A stretch of 64,000 nt of DNA from Marinobacter denitrificans (GTDB lineage Bacteria; Pseudomonadota; Gammaproteobacteria; Pseudomonadales; Oleiphilaceae): NCBI RefSeq assembly GCF_008795955.1, contig NZ_VMHN01000001.1:1116001-1180000 (forward strand), given 5' to 3'. Position numbers and translations under genes: made by a program. Under the pieces are notes generated by a model. That model was not told where the DNA came from and made no database searches. It saw only the letters and a list, made by a program, of their open reading frames with translations. Each line of letters opens with the position of its first letter. Positions within the stretch are counted from its first letter, which is position 1. Positions 26,770 through 37,319 of this stretch are shown here, piece after piece.

Positions 26770-27765
26770 CTATTTACTCTTTTTTGCGGATTGTGCCATC
26801 TGTGCGCCTACGCGGATCGCCGTATGGAGGCTGCCTGCATCGGCTCTTCCGGTACCGGCGAGATCAAGAGCGGTGCCGTGGTCGACAGACGTGCGGACAA
26901 CGGGCAGGCCGAGGGTAATGTTGACGGCCCGGCCGAAGCCCTGGAATTTGAGTACCGGCAGCCCCTGATCATGGTACATGGCCAGCACTGCATCAGCGTG
27001 ATCAAGCCAGTGGGGAGTGAACAGGGTGTCCGCCGGTAATGGCCCCGTCAGATTGATGCCTTCCCGGCGGAGTGCATCCAGGGTGGGTTCTATTACGTCG
27101 ATCTCCTCCCGGCCCAGATGCCCTCCTTCACCGGCATGGGGATTAAGTCCCGCAACGAGGATTCTGGGGTGCTCGACACCGAAAAACCTGCGCAGGTCAC
27201 CCTCGAGGATGCGGGTAACCTGAGTCAGACGCTCCGCCGTGATGGCTGCAGAAACGTCTTTGAGCGGAAGATGGGTGGTAACCAGTGCTACCCGCAGTTC
27301 CTCGGTGGCCAGCATCATGACGACGCGTTCCACGCCACAGAGTTCCTGCAGGAATTCGGTGTGGCCGCTGAAGGCAATACCGGCGTCATTGATGACACCC
27401 TTGTGGACCGGCGCCGTCACCATGCCATCGAACGTGCCCTCAAGGCAGCCCCGGGCAGCTATGCGCAGAGTTTCCACAACATAGGCACTGTTGGCCGGAT
27501 CAAGCTGGCCGGCAGCGGTGCTGGCCAGGCCGTCAACATGGAGTACTGAAAGCCGGCCCGGCGCAGTCGCTGCCGGACTGCCGGGCTGCCAGTCATACAG
27601 TTCCACCTCCAGCCCGAGCAATTGGGCCCTGGCTTGCAACAGGTGCTTGCAGGCCACCACCACGATCCCTGGCTGGCGTTCACTCAGGGCCAGTTGCAGG
27701 CAGAGTTCCGGGCCAATGCCCGCCGGCTCGCCTGCGGTCAGTGCAAGGGTGACCGGGTGCTTCAT
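26770..27765 (-). CDS. pdxA: 4-hydroxythreonine-4-phosphate dehydrogenase
   Basis: NAD-dependent enzyme of pyridoxal phosphate biosynthesis. Family segments: [13 protein letters not shown] at the start, FSGHTEFL, metal-binding [15 protein letters not shown] and [11 protein letters not shown]. Length 331 aa. ATGA overlap with the surA stop. Confidence 0.96.
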   Translation of the reverse strand: MKHPVTLALTAGEPAGIGPELCLQLALSERQPGIVVVACKHLLQARAQLLGLEVELYDWQPGSPAATAPGRLSVLHVDGLASTAAGQLDPANSAYVVETLRIAARGCLEGTFDGMVTAPVHKGVINDAGIAFSGHTEFLQELCGVERVVMMLATEELRVALVTTHLPLKDVSAAITAERLTQVTRILEGDLRRFFGVEHPRILVAGLNPHAGEGGHLGREEIDVIEPTLDALRREGINLTGPLPADTLFTPHWLDHADAVLAMYHDQGLPVLKFQGFGRAVNITLGLPVVRTSVDHGTALDLAGTGRADAGSLHTAIRVGAQMAQSAKKSK

Positions 27766-29087
27766 GATTCGCTGGTGTCTCCGGATTCGTCGTTCTTGAA
27801 CTCGATAAAGGCTTCGTCGCGGATTTCCCGCAGCCAGTTCTGCAGCTCGGTATCAAACTTGCGACGGTAGATCGCCTGCCGTGCCTCGGATTCCCGGATA
27901 TCACCACTGACATCCTGCTGGCGGCGATCCTGAACTTGCAGAATGTGCCAGCCGAACTGCGACCTGAAGGGTCCTTCAAATTCACCAACATCGGCCGCCA
28001 TCATCGCCTGCTCGAACTCTGGCACCATCTGGCCCGGGCTTACCCAGCCCAGGTTACCGCCATCAGAACCGGACACAGGGTCATCAGAGTATTCCCGCGC
28101 CAGCGTGCCGAAATCTGCACCGTTCTGCAGTTGCTCATAAATGTCCCGGATTGCTTCTTCGGCCTGGCTCTCAGAGACCGTTTCAGAAGTGCGCACCAGA
28201 ATATGCCGAACCATGGCCTGCTCGATCACCTGGGCCTGCTCGCCGCCACGGCGATCCATGACCATGACCAGGTGAAAACCACTGTTATTCTGCAGAACCG
28301 GAGAAACCGTGCCGGGTTCCAGATCCGGCACCACGTCGGCAATCAGTGCCGGCAACCGGTTCTCCGCGCGCCATCCCATATTGCCACCATCAAGGGCATT
28401 GCTGGCATCGGATTCAGCCACAGCAACTTCGCGGAAATCCCTGCCGGCGGCAATTTCCTCACGCAGGGTCTCTACTTCCTTGCGAACAGCACTGACTTCT
28501 TCCTCGTCGTTGAAATCGTCCACCTCAATAAGGATATGCGCCAGTTCGTACTCCACATTACTTCGGCCCTGGCCTGCCGTGGCAGCGAGATAATTCTCTA
28601 CTTCCCGGTCGGTTACCCGCACCCGATTGCCAACCTGACGCTGCTGGACCCGGCTGGTGATCATTTCATTGCGGATCTGTTCGCGGGCTTCGCGGTAGGT
28701 AACGCCTTCCTCACCCAGCTGTTGCTCAAACTGTTCCAGCGTCATGTTATTGCGCCGGGCAATGGAAGCCATGGTCTCGTTAAGCTCATTATCACTGATA
28801 CGCATACCGGCCCTGTCGGCCATCTGCAACTGGATCGATTCAGTAATCAGCTGTTCCAGCACCCGCTCCTCAAGAACGTCACGGGGCGGGAGGCCGGTCC
28901 CCTGGGCGCTCAACCGGCCCACAATTGTGTTGATCCGCGCTTCCAGCTGGGATTGTAGAATGACATCGTCATTGACCACCGCAACCACCTGGTCAAGCAG
29001 TTTGCGTTCGGCCTGCACGGTTGCAGACAGGGCCACAACCATCAGTACCAATAGTATTCGTGCACAATGGCGAAGGTTCGCCTTCAT
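27762..29087 (-). CDS. surA: Periplasmic chaperone and peptidyl-prolyl isomerase SurA
   Basis: Chaperone for outer-membrane proteins, including LptD encoded next door. Signal peptide to about residue 26, N-terminal SurA domain ([14 protein letters not shown]), then two parvulin domains (near residues 170-275 and 285-390; [10 protein letters not shown] marks the second). The ATG at 29087 has AGAGGTG just upstream; a GTG two codons earlier is an alternative. Length 441 aa. Confidence 0.96.
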   Translation of the reverse strand: MKANLRHCARILLVLMVVALSATVQAERKLLDQVVAVVNDDVILQSQLEARINTIVGRLSAQGTGLPPRDVLEERVLEQLITESIQLQMADRAGMRISDNELNETMASIARRNNMTLEQFEQQLGEEGVTYREAREQIRNEMITSRVQQRQVGNRVRVTDREVENYLAATAGQGRSNVEYELAHILIEVDDFNDEEEVSAVRKEVETLREEIAAGRDFREVAVAESDASNALDGGNMGWRAENRLPALIADVVPDLEPGTVSPVLQNNSGFHLVMVMDRRGGEQAQVIEQAMVRHILVRTSETVSESQAEEAIRDIYEQLQNGADFGTLAREYSDDPVSGSDGGNLGWVSPGQMVPEFEQAMMAADVGEFEGPFRSQFGWHILQVQDRRQQDVSGDIRESEARQAIYRRKFDTELQNWLREIRDEAFIEFKNDESGDTSES

Positions 29088-29151
29088 AGTCACCTCTGTA
29101 TGGAAAAATACTGCCTGTCGCCGGGCACACTATACCCGGACTTCTCAGCAC

Positions 29152-31542
29152 TCAGCGACCGCCGAACCGGCGACGTTCTCGTTCATCAAAGCCGTAAATG
29201 GCTTCGGATATTTCATCAGACGAACCGCCGCTGCCGCCCAACCCCTTGAGCTGGATCTGGAACAGCATGCGGCTTTCAAGTTCCTGGTCGTCCGTCAGAT
29301 AGTTCTGGTGCACCAGCTGGACACTCCAGCAACAGTTGTTGTATTCCAGCCCGGCCAGTGACCCGACGGTACGATCGAGCTGGGAATCGTAAACCCAGCG
29401 GCCGATCAGACTAACACGGTCTGAGACAGGAAAAACGCCCCCGATATCCGACTGTTCGAATTCGTTTCGGCGATAGGTATGGCCCACGCTTGCCAGATAG
29501 CGATACTCAGGGGAGTGAAAGATCAACTGGCTGCGGCCTTCTTCGGTTTTGTGGGTATCCGGCTCCCACAGGCCGGAGGTACGGATTTCCAACCCATCCA
29601 CCGGCCGCAGAATCATCTCACCGGCCAGCGGTGAATCACTGGCGTCCGACCCGCCCTGCCCGGCCAGGGTCACTTCCCGGTCGTCATAGTAGTGTACCTG
29701 GCCGATGCTAAACCGCGCCCGCTCGGCCCCCGTCAGGAGGTCGTTGAAGCGACTGGTCAGTGCAACCGTGAGCTGGTTGGTGTCACCAACCCGGTCACCA
29801 CCGCTGAAACGGTTGCGCTGGAACAGTTGGTCAAAACTGAACGAACGGATCGTGGTATCGAAATCCGGGATGAAGGTCTGGTCCGCGTCTGCGTCCGCCC
29901 AGGCGTAATAGAGACGAGGCTCCAGGGTCTGGTTGTACGGTATGTCAAACACGCTGGACTGGCGGTCAAAGTAAAGCCCCGAGTCCCATTCCGCTACCGG
30001 CACGGTACGATCAAACCCAGGATCACGCTGATTGTAGTCTTCCAGTTCGTAACGGGTGTAATCCACGCTGACCGACGGCCGCGCGTAACCCCAGAGCGCC
30101 CGCATTGGAAGTGCCACCTCGGGTATGGCCCTGGCGCGCTGGCCGTTGGCACGATCCAGCCCGGTCAGGTCGGCATTGTCGCGATAGAAATAGGTGTACT
30201 GGCTTTCCAGTGACAGTTCGGCAGGGCCGGCATCGACGACGGCACCGTATATAACTTCGGGCAATTGCGAATAGGGAACGTTTTCATCAGCGATGAAATC
30301 ACTGATGGTCTGGTAACCGCTGAGGTAGGTTTCGAAATACTGTGATGAATCCCGATAGCGCACCCCACCACGCCGTTGCAGATGGGTCGCGCGATTAATC
30401 TCCAGAGTACGGTTCAGATCGCTCAGATACTCGTCATCGCTGACCACCGAATAGTCGCCATAACCACTCCATCCGCCTCCGAGAGCCGCCTGGGTGCTGA
30501 AATCCAGCCCCCAGCGCTCGCCATCCTCGCCGGGAAATTCCCGCTCAAACTCGGTGTCGTTGCCGGCATAGCCCACCTGGAGAACTGACTCCCCCAGGCT
30601 GCTCAGATAACGTCCCTCGACCTCGGTAAACAACCCGCGGCCGTGAATGTACTGGGGCGTCAGGGTCGCGTCGTAATGAGGCGCGAGATTCAGATAATAC
30701 GGCACCGAAAGGAACGCCCCGCTGCCCGCATTGGAGGTACCAAACGACGGATAGAGAAACCCGCTCTTGCGGCGATCATCAATGGGGAAACTGGCGTAGG
30801 GCCAGTAAAACACCGGAATATCGCTGAGCTCAAGACGGACATGCTTCGCCGTACCTACGCCCTCGCCCTGATCGAGATGGATATCAGAGGCCACAATTGC
30901 CCAGTCGTTACTGTCAGGGGCGCAGGTGGTCAACGAGCCCTGGCGGATTTGCACCTGGTCTTCCGCCGTACGGGACAGCTGCCCGGCAGACCCCCGCATT
31001 TCCGGGCCATGCAGAAGGAAGGTGGCAGTATTGATATCTACCCTGCCGCTGTTTACATCGTAGTCCGCCCGCTCGCCGGTCAGCAAAAATCCCTCGCCAC
31101 GGCTGGTCAGCGGCCCTTCAATAGCCACAGAGCCCGACGACTGACTGTACCGCGCCTCTGACCCTGTCACCCTGAAACCGGCCTGCTGCAGACGAACGTC
31201 CCCGCGAAGATAAAGCTCGTTGTCGATCTCGTACCTGGCATTGAGGCCACTCGCCTGCAAGGGCCCCCGGCCGTTGCCGGCCGTTGCTTCTGCATCCACT
31301 TCCACCGGCACAACAGAGGGGAGGTAGCCTCCTTCACAGAAGTCCGGCAAAGAGTCGCGAACCTCGTCCGGCAGTTGGTCCCTGGACCGCCAGTCGATTT
31401 CCGCCGCAGACCGCGATGACTGACCCCATGCAGCGGGAGACACTGCCAGCGCAAGACAGCCCGCCACCACAGCTGCGGCACACCCAGCGCCGTGCCGCAA
31501 CCGGTGTGGCAGTGTTCGCAGCTTCCCTGATGAGGCTGGCAC
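29152..31542 (-). CDS. lptD: LPS-assembly outer-membrane protein LptD
   Basis: Outer-membrane beta barrel that, with lipoprotein LptE, inserts lipopolysaccharide into the outer leaflet. N-terminal signal region (CAAAVVAGCLALAVSPAAWG), a periplasmic jellyroll domain rich in LRGDVRLQQAGFRVTGSEARY-type strands, and a large C-terminal barrel. YNNCCWSVQLVH near the C-terminus carries the paired cysteines used in the LptD disulfides. The GTG start has AGGAA upstream. It leads the surA-pdxA-rsmA-apaH run, 58-64 bp before surA. The 796-aa length is typical. Confidence 0.96.
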   Translation of the reverse strand: MPASSGKLRTLPHRLRHGAGCAAAVVAGCLALAVSPAAWGQSSRSAAEIDWRSRDQLPDEVRDSLPDFCEGGYLPSVVPVEVDAEATAGNGRGPLQASGLNARYEIDNELYLRGDVRLQQAGFRVTGSEARYSQSSGSVAIEGPLTSRGEGFLLTGERADYDVNSGRVDINTATFLLHGPEMRGSAGQLSRTAEDQVQIRQGSLTTCAPDSNDWAIVASDIHLDQGEGVGTAKHVRLELSDIPVFYWPYASFPIDDRRKSGFLYPSFGTSNAGSGAFLSVPYYLNLAPHYDATLTPQYIHGRGLFTEVEGRYLSSLGESVLQVGYAGNDTEFEREFPGEDGERWGLDFSTQAALGGGWSGYGDYSVVSDDEYLSDLNRTLEINRATHLQRRGGVRYRDSSQYFETYLSGYQTISDFIADENVPYSQLPEVIYGAVVDAGPAELSLESQYTYFYRDNADLTGLDRANGQRARAIPEVALPMRALWGYARPSVSVDYTRYELEDYNQRDPGFDRTVPVAEWDSGLYFDRQSSVFDIPYNQTLEPRLYYAWADADADQTFIPDFDTTIRSFSFDQLFQRNRFSGGDRVGDTNQLTVALTSRFNDLLTGAERARFSIGQVHYYDDREVTLAGQGGSDASDSPLAGEMILRPVDGLEIRTSGLWEPDTHKTEEGRSQLIFHSPEYRYLASVGHTYRRNEFEQSDIGGVFPVSDRVSLIGRWVYDSQLDRTVGSLAGLEYNNCCWSVQLVHQNYLTDDQELESRMLFQIQLKGLGGSGGSSDEISEAIYGFDERERRRFGGR

Positions 31543-31727
31543 GATGAGAAGGTTCCTGTCCTGAATGGGTTTGCAACTGTCGCAGACAATTTAACAGCGG
31601 CCTAGTTTACACGCCGCCCTTTGCCTTGTTAACGGAAACCGGCCATTGCTGCAAAACCGTTTTACCGTCTCTATACTGATCTGCTAACTTCCTGCCATGA
31701 GCCGGAACGTTTGAACTTCAACCATTT

Positions 31728-32789
31728 ATGAGCCAGGAAACCAGCCAATCCATGGATACCCGCCTGACAATGCTCACCCAGTGGGTCAGAAACCTTCCCG
31801 GTTTTGACCAGGCAACGCCACAGCCAGTCTCAGGAGATGCGAGCTTCCGGCGTTATTTCCGGGTCAGCGGCGATCCTCATGGTACCGGATCCCAACATTA
31901 CATCGTGATGGATGCCCCTCCGGAGCACGAAGACTGCAGGCCGTTTGTCGCCATCGCCCAGTACTGGCGCAGCCTGGACATTGCCGTGCCCGCCGTGATT
32001 GAAGAGGACTTGACCCGGGGCTTTCTGTTGCTGGAAGACTTCGGTGACCAGCTGATGCTCAGCGCGCTGAATACCGGTAATGCCGACAGGCTTTATGGTG
32101 CCGCCATGGCGGAGCTGGTGCGCCTCCAGAGCGCTGGCGATACGCCGGACTACCCGCTGCCGCCCTACGACACCGCCCTGTTGGACCGCGAGATGGCGCT
32201 CTTTCCAGACTGGCTGCTGACTCAAAAGCTGGGGCTGACACTCGGCAATGGGGAAAAGGCACTGCTGGATACCACCTTCGCTTTTCTGCGGGAAAGTGCG
32301 CTGGCCCAACCTGAAGTGGCGGTGCACAGGGACTATCATTCCCGCAATCTTCTGGTTCGACCAGATACCGACAGGCCTGGCGTGATCGACTTCCAGGATG
32401 CCGTGCGGGGCCCGGTGACCTATGACCTGGTCTCCCTGCTGAAAGACTGTTACATCCGCTGGCCGGAGGAGCGTATCAGCCGGTGGACCGAGCAGTTTCG
32501 TGTCCTGAGCGCCGATGCCGGCTATCACAAGGCGGATCAGGCAACCTTCCGCCAATGGATGGAGCTCATGGGCATGCAACGGCATCTGAAAGCCGCCGGT
32601 ATTTTCGCCAGGCTGGCCATCCGTGATGGCAAGACTGGATTTCTCAAGGACGTTCCCCGTACTGTAGGCTACCTGGTCGAGGCCAGCAGCCGGCAGGCCG
32701 CTCTGCGCCACTTCCACGAGTGGCTGACCGACACCGTGGTGCCCGCCGTGGAACAACAGATCGGCCCCGTGGGGACGTCCGGCCTGTGA
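31728..32789 (+). CDS. amgK: N-acetylmuramate/N-acetylglucosamine kinase AmgK
   Basis: Aminoglycoside-phosphotransferase-fold sugar kinase that phosphorylates recycled MurNAc at C1, allowing peptidoglycan recycling that bypasses de novo UDP-MurNAc synthesis. Catalytic loop VHRDYHSRNLLV and metal-binding GVIDFQDAV. 353 aa. A second Met at codon 9 is an alternative start. It diverges from lptD and overlaps murU by GTGA, the same order as in Pseudomonas. Confidence 0.93.
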   Translation: MSQETSQSMDTRLTMLTQWVRNLPGFDQATPQPVSGDASFRRYFRVSGDPHGTGSQHYIVMDAPPEHEDCRPFVAIAQYWRSLDIAVPAVIEEDLTRGFLLLEDFGDQLMLSALNTGNADRLYGAAMAELVRLQSAGDTPDYPLPPYDTALLDREMALFPDWLLTQKLGLTLGNGEKALLDTTFAFLRESALAQPEVAVHRDYHSRNLLVRPDTDRPGVIDFQDAVRGPVTYDLVSLLKDCYIRWPEERISRWTEQFRVLSADAGYHKADQATFRQWMELMGMQRHLKAAGIFARLAIRDGKTGFLKDVPRTVGYLVEASSRQAALRHFHEWLTDTVVPAVEQQIGPVGTSGL

Positions 32790-33466
32790 AAGCCATGATC
32801 CTGGCGGCCGGCAAGGGCGAGCGCATGCGGCCGCTGACGCTGACAACCCCGAAGCCGCTCCTCCCCGCCGGAGACAGGCCATTGATAGTGCATCACCTGG
32901 AACGGCTGAAGGCAGCAGGATTCCGGCACCTGGTAATCAACCATGCCTGGCTCGGTATGCAGATCGAAGATGAACTGGGGAATGGCGACACCTTCGGCGT
33001 ATCCATCGAATACTCAAGGGAAAGCGAGCCTTTGGAAACCGCCGGCGGCATAGTCCAGGCCCTGCCAATGTTGACCAGTAGTGGGGAGGAATGGTTTGCT
33101 GTGCTCAATGGCGACATCTGGTGTGACTTCGACCTGACACTGCTGGCCCCGCCCCAAGATGCCGACGCCCTGCTGATAATGACGGATAATCCGCAGCACA
33201 ACCCGGCCGGCGATTTCTGCCTCCGTCCGGACGGAACAGTGGCAGAGAACGGGGCGGAAATGCTCACCTTCACGGGTATCAGCCTGCTCAGTCGGCGCCT
33301 GTTTGACGGAATGCCGCCAGGCCCCGCGAAGCTGGCCCCGATACTGCGTGAGGCCATGAACCGCAAGCGCGTCAGGGGCCTCCACCACCGCGGCCAATGG
33401 ATGGACATCGGCACCCCGGAACGGCTCCGGGAACTGGACCGAAAACTCAAGGGAGACGAAAGCTGA
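32786..33466 (+). CDS. murU: MurNAc-1-phosphate uridylyltransferase MurU
   Basis: Converts MurNAc 1-phosphate to UDP-MurNAc, completing the recycling route begun by AmgK. Nucleotidyltransferase motif MILAAGKGERMRPLT at the N-terminus, and LNGDIWCDFD with the metal-binding Asp. The GTG start overlaps the amgK stop (GTGA) and puts the nucleotide-binding loop at residue 4, as in the family. 226 aa. Confidence 0.94.
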   Translation: MKAMILAAGKGERMRPLTLTTPKPLLPAGDRPLIVHHLERLKAAGFRHLVINHAWLGMQIEDELGNGDTFGVSIEYSRESEPLETAGGIVQALPMLTSSGEEWFAVLNGDIWCDFDLTLLAPPQDADALLIMTDNPQHNPAGDFCLRPDGTVAENGAEMLTFTGISLLSRRLFDGMPPGPAKLAPILREAMNRKRVRGLHHRGQWMDIGTPERLRELDRKLKGDES

Positions 33467-33469
33467 GCC

Positions 33470-34225
33470 ATGACCTCCGACTCCAGGGATAGTAACCTTC
33501 CGGCGCGCATGGAAGCCGAGTTCAGTGAACTGCTCGGAGAACTGGCTGCCTGTGGCCATCAGGCCAACGAGCTGTTGATCAGAACCCGCCTGCCGCGCTG
33601 GTGCCGCCGCAGCCTGTTCTTCTTCCTGGGCTACATTGCCAAATCACAGGGGCGAGTGACAGAGAAAGACGTGGGCTTTGCTGAAGCGCTGATGAAGGCC
33701 CTGAAGCTGTCGCCGCGCCAGCGCCGAAAAGCCATCCGCTATTTTCGCAGAGGCAAGACAGCTGAGCGCATTCCTGCGACGAAGGCCCTTGGGCTCAAGC
33801 TTACCCACCGCATCTGGCCCTCTCCTTCACTACGCGTTGCCATCTGCCTGTGCCACGCGGCCCAATTGCAGGGTCGCCCGGCGAAATCCAGGCGCTATCG
33901 CTGCGAGGATGCCATCGACCAGATGGGGCTTCCGACCCAGGTCAGTGACGATATTCTCGAGAGCTACGCCTGCAAGGTCTGGATCACCGAACCGGACGTT
34001 CAACCTCGCCCTTCCACCTTCGAGCAGGCGTGCCAGCTTCTTGGGGTCACTCGCCGGGATTCGCGGGAAATCATCAAACGGGCCTACCGCAAAAAAGTAT
34101 CGGAGTGTCATCCGGACAAACTGGCGCAGCAGGATCTCAGTCCCGCAGAGCTGGCCAAAGCCAAGGACCGGTTGCTGAGATATCAGCAGGCGTGGGAGTT
34201 AATCAATCGGCGCCTGTCTGCGTAA
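33470..34225 (+). CDS. DjlA-like co-chaperone (TerB-like plus J domain)
   Basis: A 251-aa protein with an N-terminal TerB-like helical domain (FFFLGYIAKSQGRVTEKDVGFAE) and a C-terminal J domain with HPD (RKKVSECHPDKLAQQ). This is the DjlA layout, but there is no clear N-terminal membrane anchor. It follows murU by 3 bp and completes the amgK-murU-djlA run known from Pseudomonas. A partner DnaK is expected. Confidence 0.85.
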   Translation: MTSDSRDSNLPARMEAEFSELLGELAACGHQANELLIRTRLPRWCRRSLFFFLGYIAKSQGRVTEKDVGFAEALMKALKLSPRQRRKAIRYFRRGKTAERIPATKALGLKLTHRIWPSPSLRVAICLCHAAQLQGRPAKSRRYRCEDAIDQMGLPTQVSDDILESYACKVWITEPDVQPRPSTFEQACQLLGVTRRDSREIIKRAYRKKVSECHPDKLAQQDLSPAELAKAKDRLLRYQQAWELINRRLSA

Positions 34226-34342
34226 ATTACGGGTTTTGAAATAAGAGCCAGGCTTGCTAAACTCCGACCACTGCATAACCATTACTCAATGACAGGCCCA
34301 CGGATCAGCGGCCTGAGCGACCCATCGAAAAGGAGCATTCCC

Positions 34343-34630
34343 ATGGGCAAGAAACTCGTTCTCCTCGGAGACATCGGAACCGACCACAACGGTTTTCCCC
34401 CAACACCCGTCATTACCGGCAGCGCCACCGTTCTTATCGATGGCAAACCCGTGGCACGCCTTGGCGACCAATTGGCCATGCACTCCAAGCCCAAGCATCC
34501 ACCACACCCCCGCGCCATTGCAGCCGGCAGCCCCTCGGTAATGATTGAGGGCAAACCCGCAGCGCTGACGGGGGATGCCATCAGTTGTGGAGGTGTGGTT
34601 ATCGGCTCGTCCACCGCCGTGGGCGGTTAA
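34343..34630 (+). CDS. PAAR-domain protein
   Basis: Small protein of 95 aa forming one PAAR domain, the conical tip placed on VgrG spikes of type VI secretion systems. Repeated GxPxVxIxGKPxARxGD units are seen (GSATVLIDGKPVARLGD and GSPSVMIEGKPAALTGD) with metal-ligand His and Cys (MHSK, SCGG). The ATG at 34343 has an AAAGGAG site; the frame upstream is not used. No VgrG, effector or other T6SS gene is adjacent, so it is an orphan here. Confidence 0.87.
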   Translation: MGKKLVLLGDIGTDHNGFPPTPVITGSATVLIDGKPVARLGDQLAMHSKPKHPPHPRAIAAGSPSVMIEGKPAALTGDAISCGGVVIGSSTAVGG

Positions 34631-34637
34631 GCTGGTT

Positions 34638-35666
34638 CTATTGACCAGAGGCCAGCCAGGCTGAAAGACGATTGGCCAGCGCGGGTGCATTCCGGGGCAG
34701 CGGACGCTCCGCCATCGCAACCGGTTGGCGGGTATAGGTGGAAATTCCCTCTCGTCGGAATGCCGCTTCCCGCTGTTTCGGGGTTGTGAATCCCGCCCAG
34801 TCCATCCTCTCTGGTACGCGGGAGCTGTGAAGCTCCAGCACCCGGATTTGCCCGGCACCTGAGACCCATTCCGTCAGAGCAGCCGAATCACCCGGATAGA
34901 AAACGGGAGCAATCCAGATCTGCGCTGACACCTCCCCGCTGTCAGCAGCCCCGGCCATCCGTGCCACATGGCCCGCCGCCAGACCAACACCAGCGACGGC
35001 AACGCGTTCATAACCCCGGTCCGCAAGGTTCTTCACAGCCATAGACAGGGCTTTCTGGATCCGGGTTCGATACTGATCCTCCAGCTCTTCCACATCGACA
35101 CTGTCCATCACGTCAATCATCACCGACCCGGTGTTATCGGCATCCTCGTTGTTGCCATTGGCGGCACTTTCCCCGGACACCTCCGGAACGGGTACCCCAC
35201 GCTGCTGGTAGGCCTGTTGGAGTGCATAGGGGGGCGGCTCCAGCCCCAGCGTCAGCACCGCCCACCCGGCTCGCGTCATAGGCTGTCGCAGGGCCCCTGC
35301 GAGCCCGGAGGCCGCAGACTGGCCTTCATCACCAAGAATCACCAGGGCACCCTTTGCAGGCGTATCAATTTCCGGTTCAAACAGCGCCAGCACCCGGTCC
35401 TCATCCGGTGGTTCCAGCCATACCGCAGCGTCTGGCCACTTTGCGGCGATGGCGTGCGCATCCAGACCCGTTGATATCATCGCCCGCCTGGCCTCGGCCC
35501 CCGAGGCGTTCGCTGGCTCGCCCTGCGATTCAGCGGCCTCCTGGGCCAGGGCAGTCGGCGCACTAACCAATACACCAATGGCGAGGATGCTCAATAACTG
35601 CATAGCCGGACGTTCAAACCATTTGCTCACAGGCTTCACCCATTGTGTGCGAAAAATCACCATCAA
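34638..35666 (-). CDS. DUF3530 family protein, alpha/beta hydrolase-like
   Basis: A 342-aa exported protein. N-terminal hydrophobic segment ([18 protein letters not shown]) followed by a domain that fits DUF3530: a strand-turn [13 protein letters not shown] and [14 protein letters not shown] near the middle, with [14 protein letters not shown] in the position of a nucleophile elbow but without an obvious GxSxG serine. It is convergent with the PAAR gene, 7 bp apart. Function unknown. Confidence 0.68.
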   Translation of the reverse strand: MMVIFRTQWVKPVSKWFERPAMQLLSILAIGVLVSAPTALAQEAAESQGEPANASGAEARRAMISTGLDAHAIAAKWPDAAVWLEPPDEDRVLALFEPEIDTPAKGALVILGDEGQSAASGLAGALRQPMTRAGWAVLTLGLEPPPYALQQAYQQRGVPVPEVSGESAANGNNEDADNTGSVMIDVMDSVDVEELEDQYRTRIQKALSMAVKNLADRGYERVAVAGVGLAAGHVARMAGAADSGEVSAQIWIAPVFYPGDSAALTEWVSGAGQIRVLELHSSRVPERMDWAGFTTPKQREAAFRREGISTYTRQPVAMAERPLPRNAPALANRLSAWLASGQ

Positions 35667-35768
35667 GCTGGTAGACTAGCAGTTTTTGCGGCCCAGCAGA
35701 GTTTTGCAGAGGGAACCGCTGTTCGCGCTATCATCGATACCATTATCAAACCGTTCAAGAGAGCCGTG

Positions 35769-36455
35769 ATGAACCCTTACCAGATTGCCCCGTCCATCCT
35801 GTCTGCCGATTTTGCCCGACTGGGCGAGGAAGTCGATAATGTCCTGGCCGCCGGTGCTGATATTGTGCATTTCGATGTCATGGACAACCACTATGTCCCC
35901 AACCTGACCATAGGGCCAATGGTCTGCGAGGCTCTGCGCAAGCACGGCGTTACCGCCCCCATCGATGTGCATCTGATGGTGTCACCGGTAGACGACCTGA
36001 TCCGCATGTTTATCGATGCCGGTGCCAGCTACATTACCTTTCATCCGGAAGCGTCCAATCACATCGACCGCTCCCTGCAACTGATCCGCGAGGGTGGCTG
36101 CAAGGCCGGCCTGGTGTTCAACCCGGCCACCCCGCTGCACTACGTTGACCACGTCATGGACAAGCTGGACATGATCCTGCTGATGTCCGTGAACCCCGGC
36201 TTTGGTGGCCAGAAGTTCATCCCCGGCACCCTCGACAAGCTGCGCGAAGCCCGCAAGCGCATTGATGCCAGCGGCCGCAATATCCGCCTGGAAATCGACG
36301 GCGGCGTGAAAACCGACAACATCCGCGAAATCGCCGAGGCCGGCGCCGATACCTTTGTAGCCGGCTCCGCCATCTTCAACACCGATGACTACAAGGCCAC
36401 TATAGACAGCATGCGAGCGGAACTGGAGCTTGCCCGACAGAGCCTGAAACAATGA
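35769..36455 (+). CDS. rpe: Ribulose-phosphate 3-epimerase
   Basis: Pentose phosphate pathway enzyme interconverting ribulose 5-phosphate and xylulose 5-phosphate. TIM barrel of 228 aa with [30 protein letters not shown] (metal ligands), HLMV, and [13 protein letters not shown]. The ATG at 35769 is the family start. It overlaps gph by 4 bp. Confidence 0.96.
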   Translation: MNPYQIAPSILSADFARLGEEVDNVLAAGADIVHFDVMDNHYVPNLTIGPMVCEALRKHGVTAPIDVHLMVSPVDDLIRMFIDAGASYITFHPEASNHIDRSLQLIREGGCKAGLVFNPATPLHYVDHVMDKLDMILLMSVNPGFGGQKFIPGTLDKLREARKRIDASGRNIRLEIDGGVKTDNIREIAEAGADTFVAGSAIFNTDDYKATIDSMRAELELARQSLKQ

Positions 36456-37141
36456 GCCTGGCGGGGTTGTTCAGCCAACGCTGGCCAGGGGTTGCCCTGT
36501 TCGACCTGGACGGCACCCTGGTAGACAGCGCGCCCGACCTGGCGGCCGCCATCGATTCAATGCTGGAGCAACTGGGGCGCCGCAAGGCCGGCATCGATAA
36601 TGTGCGCCAGTGGGTTGGCAATGGCGCCAGCATCCTGGTGCGCCGCTCTCTCGCGGGTCGGGTGGACTGGGAGCCGGCCAGTACCAAGGACGATGCGCTG
36701 TTCAACGATGCCCTGGCCATGTTCTACCACGCCTACGAAAACCTGAACGGCCAGCACTCCGTGCTCTACGAGGGCGTCGAAGAGTGCCTTGCCCGGCTGG
36801 CAGAGTATGGGTGCCGCATGGGCATCGTCACCAATAAACCGGAACAGTTCGTGGCACCGCTGCTGGAGCAGATGGGCATCGAGCACTGGTTCGACATCAG
36901 TATCGGCGGCGACACCCTGCCGGTGCGCAAGCCGGACCCGCAGCCGCTGATCCATGCCATGACCGAACTGGGCGGCACCCGCGGTACCACGGTCATGATA
37001 GGTGACTCGGTCACCGACATCAGCGCCGCCCTGGCGGCAGGCATCCCCTCGGTGGCAGTACGGTATGGCTACAACTACGGGGCACCGGTGGATTCGCTGG
37101 GAGCAGATGCAGTTGTTGATTCCCTGGCCCAGCTTTTGTAA
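36452..37141 (+). CDS. gph: Phosphoglycolate phosphatase
   Basis: HAD-superfamily phosphatase removing 2-phosphoglycolate. Motif [15 protein letters not shown] (catalytic Asp), motif II GIVTNKP, motif [15 protein letters not shown]. 229 aa. ATGA overlap with rpe. It is followed by the trpE leader region, the rpe-gph-trpE order of Pseudomonas. Confidence 0.94.
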   Translation: MSLAGLFSQRWPGVALFDLDGTLVDSAPDLAAAIDSMLEQLGRRKAGIDNVRQWVGNGASILVRRSLAGRVDWEPASTKDDALFNDALAMFYHAYENLNGQHSVLYEGVEECLARLAEYGCRMGIVTNKPEQFVAPLLEQMGIEHWFDISIGGDTLPVRKPDPQPLIHAMTELGGTRGTTVMIGDSVTDISAALAAGIPSVAVRYGYNYGAPVDSLGADAVVDSLAQLL

Positions 37142-37189
37142 TCTCACAGGATATTGAATTTGAAACCTTCTATTCGGGAGATTCCTGCC

Positions 37190-37270
37190 GTGCAGGGACT
37201 GAGTCTGATCACAGCGCGAGGCATACTGACAACCCGCGCAACACGATGGTGGCGATGGCGTACCGGCTGA
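37190..37270 (+). CDS. trpL: Trp leader peptide
   Basis: A 26-codon ORF with GTG start, beginning [16 protein letters not shown] and ending RWWRWRTG and UGA. Three Trp codons in a four-codon window, 50 nt upstream of trpE, are the hallmark of a trp attenuation leader. A possible Shine-Dalgarno (GGGAG, 37176-37180) lies 9 nt before the GTG. ATGGTGG over the tandem Trp codons (37246-37252) can pair with CCACCAT at 37286-37292, so ribosome stalling would change the fold. No intrinsic terminator with a T tract is visible. Confidence 0.82.
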   Translation: MQGLSLITARGILTTRATRWWRWRTG

Positions 37271-37319
37271 ATGCCGCCCGAAAAACCACCATACAGATCA
37301 GATTTCAGGAATCGTTACC

